A stretch of DNA of 64,000 nt from Streptomyces atratus. Its GTDB lineage: Bacteria > Actinomycetota > Actinomycetes > Streptomycetales > Streptomycetaceae. Shown one piece after another: positions 30,301 through 39,008 of the stretch (position 1 is its first letter; each line of letters opens with the position of its first letter). Made by a program: the position numbers and the translations under genes. The notes beneath the pieces are model-generated. The model was not told where the DNA came from. It did not search any database and worked only from the letters and a program-made list of their open reading frames with translations. The stretch lies in NCBI RefSeq assembly GCF_900119365.1, contig NZ_FPJO01000006.1, positions 124,001 to 188,000 on the forward strand. Reading direction: 5' to 3'.

Positions 30301-31155
30301 ATGGAGCGGTCGGGGGATCTCCGTCTTGTGGAGGCGACATCCGAGGGTGCGCCAGGCGCGGATCCGACGGTCGAGGAGTACGTCCTGCGAGTGGGGGCAC
30401 GGGATGTCGGATCCCTTCGTCTGGCCACGGGCGGTAGAGCACCCGTCGGCAGGATCCACTCGTTCCAGGTGGAGGACGACGATCACGAACGCCGTCTCGC
30501 CCTCCGGGCGGTGCGCGCAGCGGAGCGAGTGCTGTTCAGCGCCGGATGCGATCATGTTCTCCTGACGCTTCCCTCCTTCCGGTTCGGTGATCTCCCGATG
30601 CTGTCGCGGGCCGGATACAAGGAGTTCGCCTACGACCTGGGCAAGCGGGTCGGCCCGGGCAACCGGGTCGGCACGGAACTCGGCGAGGGCTATGCGACCG
30701 TGTGCACGTCGCAGGCCGGGCGGGAGTCGTGGGAGCGAGGGTTCCTGCGCGGGTACGCGGCAGTGCTGCGCAACCTGGGAATGCCCGGTGGCTACGCAGA
30801 GTCCAGCGCGCGGAAGGCCCTCACTTCCCTCGCGCGACCGGGCGGAGCAGCGGGGTCCTACCAGCTCCAGGACCTTTTCCATCAGGGCGAGCACGTCGGG
30901 CGCCTATGCCTCGGCAGGAGCGCGGACCGCCGCACGGGATTCGTCCACGACGTAGAAGTCGAGAAGAAGCATCAGGGACGAGGGCATGGGCGAGTGCTGC
31001 TCCAGGTGGCGGAAAATCATGCCGCGTCCACGGGGAACACCGACCTGGCTCTGACAGTGTTCAGGGAGAACACACGGGCCACCAATCTGTACCGGGTGAC
31101 AGGTTTCAGCCGAACATCCATCCACCTGATGCGACAGCTCGTCCGGATGCCGTAG
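30301..31155 (+). CDS. Tandem GNAT-fold acetyltransferase
   Basis: ATG 30301 follows AAGGAGGGGC. The C-terminal half (residues 195-284) is a clear GNAT domain: VHDVEVEKKHQGRGHGRVLLQVAENHA with the acetyl-CoA pyrophosphate loop Q-x-x-G-x-G, then LTVFRENTRATNLYRVTGF. The N-terminal half has a degenerate copy of the same fold (RAVRAAERVLFSAGCDHVLL, then MLSRAGYKEFAYDLGKRV) without the loop. It could acetylate the peptide N-terminus or a side chain, or confer self-resistance. It is the last gene of the apparent operon; a transposase fragment begins right after its stop. Confidence 0.78.
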   Translation: MERSGDLRLVEATSEGAPGADPTVEEYVLRVGARDVGSLRLATGGRAPVGRIHSFQVEDDDHERRLALRAVRAAERVLFSAGCDHVLLTLPSFRFGDLPMLSRAGYKEFAYDLGKRVGPGNRVGTELGEGYATVCTSQAGRESWERGFLRGYAAVLRNLGMPGGYAESSARKALTSLARPGGAAGSYQLQDLFHQGEHVGRLCLGRSADRRTGFVHDVEVEKKHQGRGHGRVLLQVAENHAASTGNTDLALTVFRENTRATNLYRVTGFSRTSIHLMRQLVRMP

Positions 31156-31156
31156 T

Positions 31157-31470
31157 GCGCCGTGAGGAGTCGCGCCAGGTGGGGCCGGAGGGGCGCGGGG
31201 CCGGGTCGATGCCTGCTGCGTGCGGGATCTCCCAGACCGTGGAGGCCGCGATGGGGTGCCCGAGTCGGGCCAGTTTCGACCTGGATGCGGCGGTGACCCC
31301 AGCGGGGATTCTCATCGGCCAGGCGCAGCACGGGACTCTTGAGCGCGGCCGCCGTCGGCGGCCGTCCGGTGCGAGAGCCGCGGTAGTCCCGCTTCCTGGC
31401 GATCAGTTTGCGGTGCCAGGCCAACGAAGTGCCGGGGGTGACGGGGAAGGCGGCGGCCCGGCAGTTCCAC
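31157..31470 (-). pseudogene. IS3-like integrase-type transposase fragment
   Basis: On the minus strand the motif series WHRKLIARKRDYRGS, GRPPTAAALKSPVLRLADENPRWGHRRIQ is followed, one frame over, by LARLGHPIAASTVWEIPHAAGIDPAP. This is the usual N-terminal part of the actinobacterial integrase-core transposases. The frameshift near 31280 and the abrupt end at the acetyltransferase stop show it is dead. The rest of 31471-31711 has no gene. Confidence 0.75.
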
Positions 31471-31711
31471 GCCCGTGAAGGACACCTGAGAGTGCCTCGT
31501 AAGCACATCGAACGCCTGGGGGGCGTGGCGGAGGGTACGGCAGGCCCGTCGGGCCGTCAGGCAGGTGCTGGAGGGCCTGTGGTGGTCAAGCTCGGCACCT
31601 GGCTCGACAGCACCCGCAAACGAGCACCGAACAACGCCGCACAGACCTCGACCGACTCGGCATGCGCCGGTAATCGGCGGGGGCAAAGGTGCGGAGTGGT
31701 TCTCTCTGAGG

Positions 31712-32101
31712 TCACGGTGTATCGCGGCATGCGAGAGCATGCCGGATTGCCGCGAGGGTTTCCTCGTCAGTGGCATTGAGCTGCCTGGCGGCGGCCGCGT
31801 AACTGCTTGCGTGTTCCGCGAGCTTCGCCTTGATGTCGGTAGTGGCCGCAGGGGCGACGACCTGGGTACCAGAACCTCGGCGGCTCTTTACCAGGCCCGC
31901 GGTCTCCAGTTCGCGGTATGCACGCACAACGGTGTTGTTGGCCAGCCCGAGGTCCGAGGCAAGCTGGCGTACGGACGGCAGCCTGTCCCCCTGAGTCAGT
32001 CGGCCGATGGAGATCAAATCCGCCAGTTGTACGCGGAGTTGCTCGTACGGTGGGACAGGGGAAGCGTGGTTGACGCTGATGCTGATGCCATTTGTTGTCA
32101 T
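31712..32101 (-). CDS. GntR-family regulator (YtrA/YhcF-like)
   Basis: The 129-residue protein has the short GntR layout without a large effector domain: PPYEQLRVQLADLISIGRLTQGDRLPSVRQLASDLGLANNTVVRAYRELETAGLVKSRRGSGT-like winged HTH (key: LPSVRQLA and NNTVVRAYREL), then a short C-terminal helix pair. Such YtrA-type repressors control adjacent transporter or membrane genes. Its ATG (32101) overlaps the stop of the upstream membrane gene as ATGA, so both are in one operon. Confidence 0.9.
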   Translation of the reverse strand: MTTNGISISVNHASPVPPYEQLRVQLADLISIGRLTQGDRLPSVRQLASDLGLANNTVVRAYRELETAGLVKSRRGSGTQVVAPAATTDIKAKLAEHASSYAAAARQLNATDEETLAAIRHALACRDTP

Positions 32102-32856
32102 GGTCGACCCTTGATGTAGGCCTGCGGCAGCAACAGGACACCCAGACAGTGACACGCGGTCAGTGCAGAGGTGAGGGCCGTGACGGCCAGCCCCCACAAG
32201 GCCACGTCCTTCATCCCGCCCGCGCAGGACAAGCTCAGCACCACAACGCCCATCGTCAAGGAGACAGCGAATAGTGGGGCGGTCACCAGCACTCCCCATG
32301 CGCCGACCGCCGCCCGGACGTTCGTGCGGCGTTGATCGTCGCTCCCGCACCGCGCGGTGACACGGCGCAGAAGCAACGCGCAGGCAACGGTGCCGAGGGC
32401 GAGACCGCCGAGGGCCGGCCAGGCGTAGTGGGGGCCTGGCCAGGGCGAGAGCAACTGGGTGCCCTCCGGGCACGCGACGGACAGAGCGCGTCCTGAACGA
32501 CCGTCGGCGTCCGCCGAGCCCGTTGTGGCTGCGACGATCAGAAGGACCAGCAGGACACCGGCCTGCGTAGCCAGCACAGCAGTCAGGAATCGGGGCAATT
32601 GATCACGGATCCGGCGCGGTACAACCTCGGCTACTCGTAGTCGGCCAGGACTCGGGCGCGCGATTGCATCTGCCGCGAACACGCCGCCCATGACACACAG
32701 ACCGAACACGGGGAACCCGTACAGCAGATCCACGTCAGACTCGGGACTGAAGGAGACCAGGGCGTTGACAGTCAGGCCGGTCGCCGCACCTGCCCAGCGC
32801 ATGGGAGTGTCAAGCCTCGCCCGCCACGCTCTGTCCGTTCCTGCGGCAGCAAACAT
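32098..32856 (-). CDS. Integral membrane protein with GntR partner
   Basis: A 252-residue protein with about six to seven hydrophobic segments: VDLLYGFPVFGLCVMGGVFAADA, FLTAVLATQAGVLLVLLIVAAT, ALGGLALGTVACALLL, VLVTAPLFAVSLTMGVVVLSLSCAGG and ALTSALTACHCLGVLLLP. This pattern, DUF1648-like or SdpI-like in neighbours of YtrA regulators, is not assignable with confidence. ATG 32856 is chosen over the upstream TTG at 32889. The GntR gene overlaps its end. Confidence 0.7.
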   Translation of the reverse strand: MFAAAGTDRAWRARLDTPMRWAGAATGLTVNALVSFSPESDVDLLYGFPVFGLCVMGGVFAADAIARPSPGRLRVAEVVPRRIRDQLPRFLTAVLATQAGVLLVLLIVAATTGSADADGRSGRALSVACPEGTQLLSPWPGPHYAWPALGGLALGTVACALLLRRVTARCGSDDQRRTNVRAAVGAWGVLVTAPLFAVSLTMGVVVLSLSCAGGMKDVALWGLAVTALTSALTACHCLGVLLLPQAYIKGRP

Positions 32857-32892
32857 GCCGACCCCGTTCCCTCCCACGACGTGTATCAACTA

Positions 32893-32943
32893 TGTGACAC
32901 ACTGCCCCAGCGGATTGAAGTGTGTCAAGGAAGTAACACACTT
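32893..32943. promoter_or_regulatory. Operator-like inverted repeat before the GntR operon
   Basis: AAGTGTGT (32918-32925) and ACACACTT (32936-32943) form a perfect 8-bp inverted pair with 10 bases between. The related half-site GTGACACACT lies at 32895. It is placed 40-90 bp upstream of the membrane gene start, as expected for GntR autoregulation. Confidence 0.6.
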
Positions 32944-33189
32944 GGCCCGCCCGGCATCAGCCGCCCTCATCTGCTCCGTGGTCCCACGGCGCCAGAGGTG
33001 GCCCACTGACCGTTCTCACCCTGGCTTCGTTCACTTCCAGCGGTTCTGGCCCAGCTTTTCCGTCCGGCCAGGCCCGCGTCAGGTCTTGGCGCGCGAGACA
33101 TTCGCATCCGATGCTGATCCGGGCCCCTCTCGTATCTGTCCGTCCTTCCGTGCCTGGGGTGCTGAGTGGGTGTCATGGCACCCTGCACG

Positions 33190-33396
33190 CCCCGCGGCCT
33201 CAACGCGATGTCCAAACACGAGACGCTCCAGGGCCGAAAGGGCCGGTCCAGTGAGCGCGAGGCCCGCCTCGACGCGTTCTGCCGACTGCACCGCTACAAC
33301 ACCCGACGCCGTCACTCATGTCTCGGGCGCCGCAGCCCGATCGCTTACGAGACAGGGTCCGGAACGACATCGAATACGCCCTCACCAGCCGCATAG
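33190..33396 (+). pseudogene. IS3-type transposase C-terminal fragment
   Basis: A short frame ends with the motif LHRYNTRRRHSCLGRRSPIAYE, the C-terminal signature of IS3-group integrase-core transposases, followed by a few residues and a stop. Nothing upstream continues it. It is a remnant; 32944-33189 holds no gene. Confidence 0.65.
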
Positions 33397-33479
33397 CCAC
33401 GCTGTTTCGGTCGAGATGAGGCCGGAAGCGGGGAGGAAATACGAACGTACCTCCTGAGCTGGGACGATGAACCCTGTCG

Positions 33480-33821
33480 AGGGATTCTGTCGGTCCAAGC
33501 GGAAGGCGCTTTCTGCGCGCAGGGTATCGGGTCTCGCCCCAACTCGGCGACCGCGGTTACGACCACGACGAGTACCGCCGTCCGGTCTGGGCCGCGGACG
33601 TCAAACCGGTGATCGCCCGCCGCGGAGTCCCGCATGGCTCCGGCCTCGGCGTTCACCGCTGGGTTGTCGAGCGCACGATCGCCTGGCTGCACGGCTTCCG
33701 ACGTCTCCGCGTCCACCGGGAACGACGCGACGACATCCACGAAGCCTTCCTCGGCCTCGCCACCTGCCTCATCACCCACCGACACGTCCAACGCCTTTGC
33801 CAGGACCTCATATTGAGTTAG
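33480..33821 (+). pseudogene. IS5-family transposase C-terminal fragment
   Basis: The frame encodes QLGDRGYDHDEYRR then GVHRWVVERTIAWLHGFRRLRVHRERRDDIHEAFLGLATCLITHRHVQ, reported here by its parts: the IS5 catalytic Glu lies in WVVERTIAWLHGFRRL. The N-terminal half is missing; the region before 33480 belongs to the previous remnant. This is a second IS5 scar, distinct from the one at 21.5 kb. In 33822-34403 I see no gene. Confidence 0.75.
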
Positions 33822-34013
33822 AGGTGACAGAACGTACCGCGTTCGACACGTTCAGCTGTTCGGTCGGATCCCGATTGCCACCCACACGCAAGACCACGCG
33901 GAGAAGCGAGCCGCGAACCACCCGCCTCTCATTGCGCATTGTGACGCATCCCTCACATTCTGCCGCGTCGACCTCTACCGCGAAAGGTCTCCCGCTCCGC
34001 GACTCATGACCTG

Positions 34014-34026
34014 ATTGATCATCAAT
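34014..34026. promoter_or_regulatory. Small palindrome upstream of the protease
   Basis: ATTGAT-C-ATCAAT is perfectly symmetric and AT-rich against the local base composition, 380 bp before the protease start. It could be a regulator site; nothing else supports it. Confidence 0.3.
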
Positions 34027-34403
34027 TCCAGTCAGAGGAAAGGGCCTTCGGTCGAATCGCGCAGGAAACCGCGGGCAGGACCGTGCCCACCACAGACGGT
34101 AGCCAATGCCCTACCCACCGGGTTTCACCCGTTCGGCGGTTGCGTCACCCCTGCCGAAATGCGCCCAGCCCCGGCGCTGTATTGGGTGGGTCCTGTGGCC
34201 CGACGACTGGGGTACGGCCCCGGACAGGACTGTGGTCACGTAGGCGAATCAGGGCTTCTCGCCACGCTCATCAGGGCTCCTTCGCGGGACGGCGAAGGAA
34301 CGGCGGCATCGGATATGCGACTCCGAGGCCGCAGTTGCGGGGCACCGCCGGTCGGACCCGTCGGCGTCCTCATCGAGGGAGCCGAGAGACAACAGGGGCA
34401 GTG

Positions 34404-36200
34404 ATGAACACCGGACCGAGCATTCCCGACCCCACGGGCCGGAAGGACGCAGACCCTCAGAACACCGTGTACCGCGTCGAGCAGCGCAACGGAATGCCAT
34501 ACCGAGCAGAGGTTCACGCGCTCGCGGACGTCGCCACCTCCCGCCACGTGGAGCCGGAGCCCAAGGAAACGGACGAACCCCGGCCGCAGCGCGAGCGGGA
34601 CAAGGTTCACCCCGTTCTGCGCGAGTGGCTGGACAACCGGTCGGCGAACGAACGCGAAGAGGTCGTCGTCGTTCTCGACGACTCGGTGCCTATACCGCGT
34701 TTCCCGGAACCTGCCACGGACGAGCCGCCGGAGTCGGACCGCAACCGCGCGCTCCTGGACCAGGCCCGGGACATCATTTCCGCGATCGAGCAGCAGCGAG
34801 CGGCAGGGTACGAACGGTTCCAGGCCTGGCTCGGAGAATACGGAGCCGAACCGGTGGAGCGCTTCTGGCTCATCAACGGTGCCGTGGTCGACATGCCCCT
34901 GGCGTCGGTGGAGCGCATGGCGGCGCGGGACGACGTGGTCTCCGTGGAGCCCCGGTTCTCCGGCGAGCAGCCACCGCAGAGCCCGCAGGTCGGTGACGGC
35001 CGCACCAGTCTGGCGTCCGAGCCCTACTTCAACTCCACGACCCCACCGTGCAACGGGGGCAGGATCGGCCTGCTGGACACCGGAGTGCGGTTCTCTCACA
35101 CCCAGTTCACGAATCCCTCGCACGTCTCCTTCCGAGGAGACTGCAACAACGGCGGCGCGAACTGCAATACGGGCACCGGCCTCAACCCCAACGACGACTG
35201 CTGGAACCACGGCACCTCATCGGCGGGGATCATCACGGCGAACGCCAACCAGGGCAACAACCTTCGTGGCGTCAGCAGCATCACGCTGGACAGCTACAAG
35301 GTCTACGCCACGGGCAACCCGTGCCAGGGGCTCGACCAAGCAGCGGCGGTGCGGGGCTTTCAGGCGGCGGTAGCGGCGTTGCAGCCGGTCATCGTCGCGG
35401 AGATGCAGGGAGGCGGCGACCACCTGAGTGCCATCGCGCAGGCGGCCGACGCGGCGTTCAATGCCGGGGCGGTCGTAATCGCCGCCAACGGCAACAACGG
35501 CCCCAACGCCGGGACGGTGAACTGCCCGGCCAATGCCCGCCGGGCCATCGGAGTGGGGTGCTTCGACCTCCAGACCGGCCAGCAGAGCAACTTCCAAAGC
35601 CGCGGCCCCACCGCCGACGGCCGCACCAAGCCCGACATACAGACCCCGACGAACGTCACGACGGCGAGCAACACCACCGACACCGCGACACAGGTCTTCG
35701 GCGGGACCAGTTGTGCCACACCGTTCGCCGCGAGCGCGGCCGGGCTGCTGCGCAACTGGCTGAGAGGCGGCACCGGCACCATCGATCCCGGACAGGTCTA
35801 CGCGTCCCTCATCCTGTCCGGTCAGTCGCCGTCGTTCAACAACACTTCCGGAGCCGGACACGTGCGCCTGCCCTGGGGAGGACTGCAGACCTTCGGCAAG
35901 ATGGCCATCGCTCACCACGCGACGATCGACCTCGACTTCGGCACGATCAGCAGCGCGGCACCCTTCATCGACGCCGCCATCTGGTGGCCCGACGGCTCCG
36001 TGCACAGCGACATCGACGTCGCCCTGGTGGACCCGTCGGGCGTCGTCCGAGCGTCCAGCATCTCCATCTCCAGCGTCTTCGAGCGGTGCAGGGCGACGAC
36101 CCCGATCGCAGCAGGTGTCTGGAAGGTACGCATCACCGGATACAACGTGCCCTCCGGACCGCAAACCGTCTATGTGTCCGCCTACACCCCGGGCGTCTGA
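34404..36200 (+). CDS. Subtilisin-like (S8) peptidase without signal peptide
   Basis: ATG 34404 with AGGGGCA upstream; 598 residues. Residues 1-190 are a charged N-terminal region ending in a propeptide-like segment (FWLINGAVVDMPLASVERMAARDDVVSVEP). The S8 domain follows with Asp in RIGLLDTGVRF, His in CWNHGTSSAGII, the oxyanion Asn near VIAANGNNGPNAG, and Ser in FGGTSCATPFAASAAG. The C-terminal 120 residues are a beta-rich P-domain-like region (IDVALVDPSGVV, VWKVRITGY). No signal peptide or membrane anchor is visible at any plausible start, so it is cytoplasmic or exported unusually. It overlaps the next gene by one base (TGATG). Confidence 0.88.
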   Translation: MNTGPSIPDPTGRKDADPQNTVYRVEQRNGMPYRAEVHALADVATSRHVEPEPKETDEPRPQRERDKVHPVLREWLDNRSANEREEVVVVLDDSVPIPRFPEPATDEPPESDRNRALLDQARDIISAIEQQRAAGYERFQAWLGEYGAEPVERFWLINGAVVDMPLASVERMAARDDVVSVEPRFSGEQPPQSPQVGDGRTSLASEPYFNSTTPPCNGGRIGLLDTGVRFSHTQFTNPSHVSFRGDCNNGGANCNTGTGLNPNDDCWNHGTSSAGIITANANQGNNLRGVSSITLDSYKVYATGNPCQGLDQAAAVRGFQAAVAALQPVIVAEMQGGGDHLSAIAQAADAAFNAGAVVIAANGNNGPNAGTVNCPANARRAIGVGCFDLQTGQQSNFQSRGPTADGRTKPDIQTPTNVTTASNTTDTATQVFGGTSCATPFAASAAGLLRNWLRGGTGTIDPGQVYASLILSGQSPSFNNTSGAGHVRLPWGGLQTFGKMAIAHHATIDLDFGTISSAAPFIDAAIWWPDGSVHSDIDVALVDPSGVVRASSISISSVFERCRATTPIAAGVWKVRITGYNVPSGPQTVYVSAYTPGV

Positions 36201-36496
36201 TGATCGACGTACACGGTTCCCAGCCGTGGTACGTGGAGCGACCCGAGCCCGAGCTGGACGTCCTCGGCACCTTGGAGTCCGCGCCGAGGGTCACCGGCCC
36301 GGGCAACCGGCCGACGCTGTCATTCGTCCTGCGAACGCCCGGCGGTGCCGTGGACGTGTATGCCGCGGGAGTCGAGGACACGCTCGCGTCACTGTCAGGC
36401 CGCCGTATGCGCTTCCGCGGCAAGGCCGTCGATGCAGGGCTCCCGGGCGCGTCGCCTGAGCTGTGGATCGGATCGGCGTGTCCGGTCGATGAGTAA
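36200..36496 (+). CDS. Small protein coupled to the S8 peptidase
   Basis: A 98-residue protein whose ATG shares a base with the protease stop. It contains WYVERPEPELDVLGTLE, RPTLSFVLRTPGGAVDVYAAG and RMRFRGKAVDAG, a beta-strand-rich pattern compatible with a small OB-like or barrel domain. I do not recognise a family. The tight coupling suggests a dedicated inhibitor, chaperone or targeting subunit of the peptidase. Confidence 0.75.
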   Translation: MIDVHGSQPWYVERPEPELDVLGTLESAPRVTGPGNRPTLSFVLRTPGGAVDVYAAGVEDTLASLSGRRMRFRGKAVDAGLPGASPELWIGSACPVDE

Positions 36497-36554
36497 GTGG
36501 TCGCGCGTGTGTCAGGGGCAGGTACCGCTGACGGCGGGCGGCACCGAGCGGTCC

Positions 36555-36580
36555 GCCCCGGCGCGTGCGCGCGCCGGGGC
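36555..36580 (+). terminator. GC-rich hairpin after the protease operon
   Basis: GCCCCGGCGCG (36555-36565) pairs perfectly with 36570-36580 around a TGCG loop, 59 bases after the stop codon. It is a probable terminator. Confidence 0.75.
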
Positions 36581-36777
36581 GCGGCCTCGTGCGGTTGCCC
36601 GCGGTGCGTTGCGCACCACGACGCGTCCCTTGCGCACCGTCGCGCCGGACGGCCGCGTTTCTCGGCAGCCGGGCCCCGCACGACGCGAAGATCGCACACG
36701 AGCCATACCTCCAGGATCATCCCGCTGACCCGATTACTGACCCGCCGCCTGCCGGATGCCCTGAGCCTCTCCCACGG

Positions 36778-37050
36778 CTATCGCGTGGAAGCCGAGGGCA
36801 ACGCCCGGTGACAGCGCCAGAAACACGCCATGCCCGGTCCTCCGGAGGGAGGGCCGGGCCCGGCTGTCGTGAGAGGGTGGGAGTCCTCCGGAGTCGCGGG
36901 AAGTTTCGGGACTTCAGGAGCCGCAGCGTCCACGGCTGCGGAACTGGATCCTGCCGCAGAAGGGGTCCGGCCAGAGGGCTCCTGCGCCCCGCAGCCGGTC
37001 AGCGACAGACATGCCACCGTCGGCAGCAGAATGGTTCTCCAGACTCACCT
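36778..37050 (-). pseudogene. Lipoprotein remnant
   Basis: The minus strand encodes ILLPTVACLSLTGCGAQEPSG, a lipobox (LTGC), followed by an Ala/Ser/Pro linker (AAPEVPKLPATPEDSHPL). No start codon is properly placed: a TGA lies in frame a few codons before, and the frame ends after about 80 residues without a folded domain. It is likely the front end of a decayed lipoprotein gene, in the otherwise empty 36581-37146 stretch. Confidence 0.4.
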
Positions 37051-37146
37051 GTCCACAGCAAATTCTCCACACTGGATTCGAACTGGCCCTCGAATGCGGT
37101 GGGTTGGTCCAGTTGATCACATGTGCCTTCAAAGGCGAGAACAGCC

Positions 37147-38292
37147 TCAGCGGGCCGGCTCGGCATCCGGCTCCTCGCCCGGAGCGGAAATCGGGCCCGG
37201 GTCCTCGGTATCGGTGTCGAACGGCGGTGCGTCCTCGGTCCACTTCATCGAGGTGATCGTCGTGTAGTCCTGCAGCTCGCCCTTGCTCACACCGTCACCG
37301 CTCCGGGTGGCGACCTTCTCGATGCCGAGTGGCATGCCCGTGGACTTGTCGAAGATCAGGCGGAGTTCGGCGGGCTCGTGGGGGCTGGGGAGGGCGACAG
37401 CGTAGCCGGTGCGGCCTGTGTGGTCTTTGACGTCCCCGAGGGAGCGCACGCCGGGTTCGGCGGCGAGGAGGCGGTAGGCGGCGGCGCGCAGGGCCGGGGT
37501 GGACGGGAGGGTCGTGGCGAGTCGGACGGCTGTGTCGACGACGATCCGGTCGAGGATTTTCTCGGGGGCGTTGTAGTCCTTGTCGACCAGGGCGAAAAGG
37601 CGCTTGCGGAGGGCCTGTTCATCGGTGGGGAGCGTGGCCAGGAGGCGGAGAGGGAGGTCGCCCATCGTGCCGATGTCCGCGGTTCCGCCGGGGGCGTCGT
37701 GTTGGATCTCGCCCTTGCCGGCGTAGGTGACGGTCTCACCCCTCAGGTTCCACGACGCGGGGGAACCGTCCGCCTTCCACGCCGCCTCGTCGGCTTTCGT
37801 GGCCGGACGGGCCCCCAGGTCCAGGAGCTGCGACCACTGCTTGTTCTTGGCGGCGGCCGTCCAGTAGCGCTGCTCGGTGCGCACGGCGACGGTGTAGTTC
37901 TTGCCGGGGACCTTGTGGAGGGAACCGAGGTGTTCCTCCACGTACCAGTACGTGCCGGAACCGGCCAGTTGCTGCTCGACGTGGGAGGCGGCAGCGAGAA
38001 GGATCTGGCTGCCGGAGCCCGATGTCGCGGAGTGCGCAGGTCCTGGCTTCTCCGGCGCGGTGCCAGTGATCACCACAGCCGCCACCGCCGTCGCCGTGGC
38101 CAGGGCGAGACCCGAGAGGAGAGGGCGGCTCACCCTCCGCGGCTGGGCGGTGGCGCGAGCCCTGCGCGTCGCGCGCGGACGGGTCATGACCGTTGCGAGC
38201 TCCTTTTCCCGAACCGGTGACGGCGTGGGGCGGCCGGGGTCGAGGTGGGCGGGGCGGGCGGCTGTCAGACGGTGCAGGATGTCGTTCTTCAC
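37147..38292 (-). CDS. CU044_5270-family membrane-anchored protein
   Basis: GTG 38292 follows AAGGAAG and overlaps the sigma factor stop (GTGA). The 381-residue protein has an N-terminal cytoplasmic part (VKNDILHRLTAARPAHLDP), one transmembrane segment (LLSGLALATATAVAAVVIT) and an extracytoplasmic domain. That domain has the family features of CU044_5270 proteins: TYWYVEEHLGSLHKV, QRYWTAAAKNKQWSQLLDLGARPAT, and a late LPLGIEKVA-like segment. These are found as partners of ECF sigma factors and are assumed to sense envelope state and hold the sigma factor inactive. That role is inference here. Confidence 0.85.
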   Translation of the reverse strand: MKNDILHRLTAARPAHLDPGRPTPSPVREKELATVMTRPRATRRARATAQPRRVSRPLLSGLALATATAVAAVVITGTAPEKPGPAHSATSGSGSQILLAAASHVEQQLAGSGTYWYVEEHLGSLHKVPGKNYTVAVRTEQRYWTAAAKNKQWSQLLDLGARPATKADEAAWKADGSPASWNLRGETVTYAGKGEIQHDAPGGTADIGTMGDLPLRLLATLPTDEQALRKRLFALVDKDYNAPEKILDRIVVDTAVRLATTLPSTPALRAAAYRLLAAEPGVRSLGDVKDHTGRTGYAVALPSPHEPAELRLIFDKSTGMPLGIEKVATRSGDGVSKGELQDYTTITSMKWTEDAPPFDTDTEDPGPISAPGEEPDAEPAR

Positions 38293-38852
38293 CGGGCTTC
38301 CTTTCCTACAGTGATCCGGACTCGGGTGGACACGCGCCGCGCGGCTGCGGCTTCCTCCATGAGCGGGTAGGCGGAAGCGGCCTCGGTGAGACGTTTGCGC
38401 GCCCGGTGCAGACGGACCCGCAGGGTGATGGGCGAGCAGCCGACCACCGCGGCCGCCTGTGCCGGGGTCAGGCCCTGCCACGCGGAGAGGATCAGCAGTT
38501 CCCGATCGTCCTCCGGCAGCGTGGCCAGCGCCTTGAGCAGCGCGCTTCGCTCGGATACCTCCTCGGCAATGTCCGCCTCGGCGGGTTCTGCCCAGGAGCG
38601 CATTTCGGCGGCGAACGACGCGCGCCTGGCCTCCGCCCGGATGTTGTCCCGCAGGATGTTGCGGGCGACCCCGAGCAGCCATGGCAGCGGCGGCTCGGGG
38701 ACGTCGTCCAGCTTGCGCCAGGCCACGGTGAACGTCTCGTTCACCACCTCGTCGGCGATCTGCCGTCCCGCACGGCTGACGACGTAGGCCCACACGCGTT
38801 GCCGACAGCCGTCATAGATGGCGGTGAAACGATCCGCGTCGTAGTCGGGCAC
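38289..38852 (-). CDS. ECF RNA polymerase sigma factor
   Basis: GTG 38852 with GGAGG; 187 residues. Sigma region 2 is DYDADRFTAIYDGCRQRVWAYVV with DEVVNETFTVAWRKLDD; the linker has PLPWLLGVARNILRDNIR; region 4 is LATLPEDDRELLILSAWQGLTPAQAAAVVGCSPITLRVRLHRARKRL (key: SPITLRVRLHRARK). It is a standard ECF factor of the group paired with CU044_5270 proteins, coupled to that gene by a 4-base overlap. The 38853-39008 gap should contain their promoter. Confidence 0.93.
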   Translation of the reverse strand: MPDYDADRFTAIYDGCRQRVWAYVVSRAGRQIADEVVNETFTVAWRKLDDVPEPPLPWLLGVARNILRDNIRAEARRASFAAEMRSWAEPAEADIAEEVSERSALLKALATLPEDDRELLILSAWQGLTPAQAAAVVGCSPITLRVRLHRARKRLTEAASAYPLMEEAAAARRVSTRVRITVGKEAR

Positions 38853-39008
38853 TGCCGCACCTCCTGTCCCTCCTGGTGTGTTCTGTCATTGGGTAGTGGG
38901 CCGAACGGGCTGATCGTTACAGCGCCATGCCGGAAAACACGGCCGAGAGACGAGGCGTACGTCACATCAGGGTCCGCAAGACCGCCGCGCAGGGTGCGGC
39001 GGTCGGAG

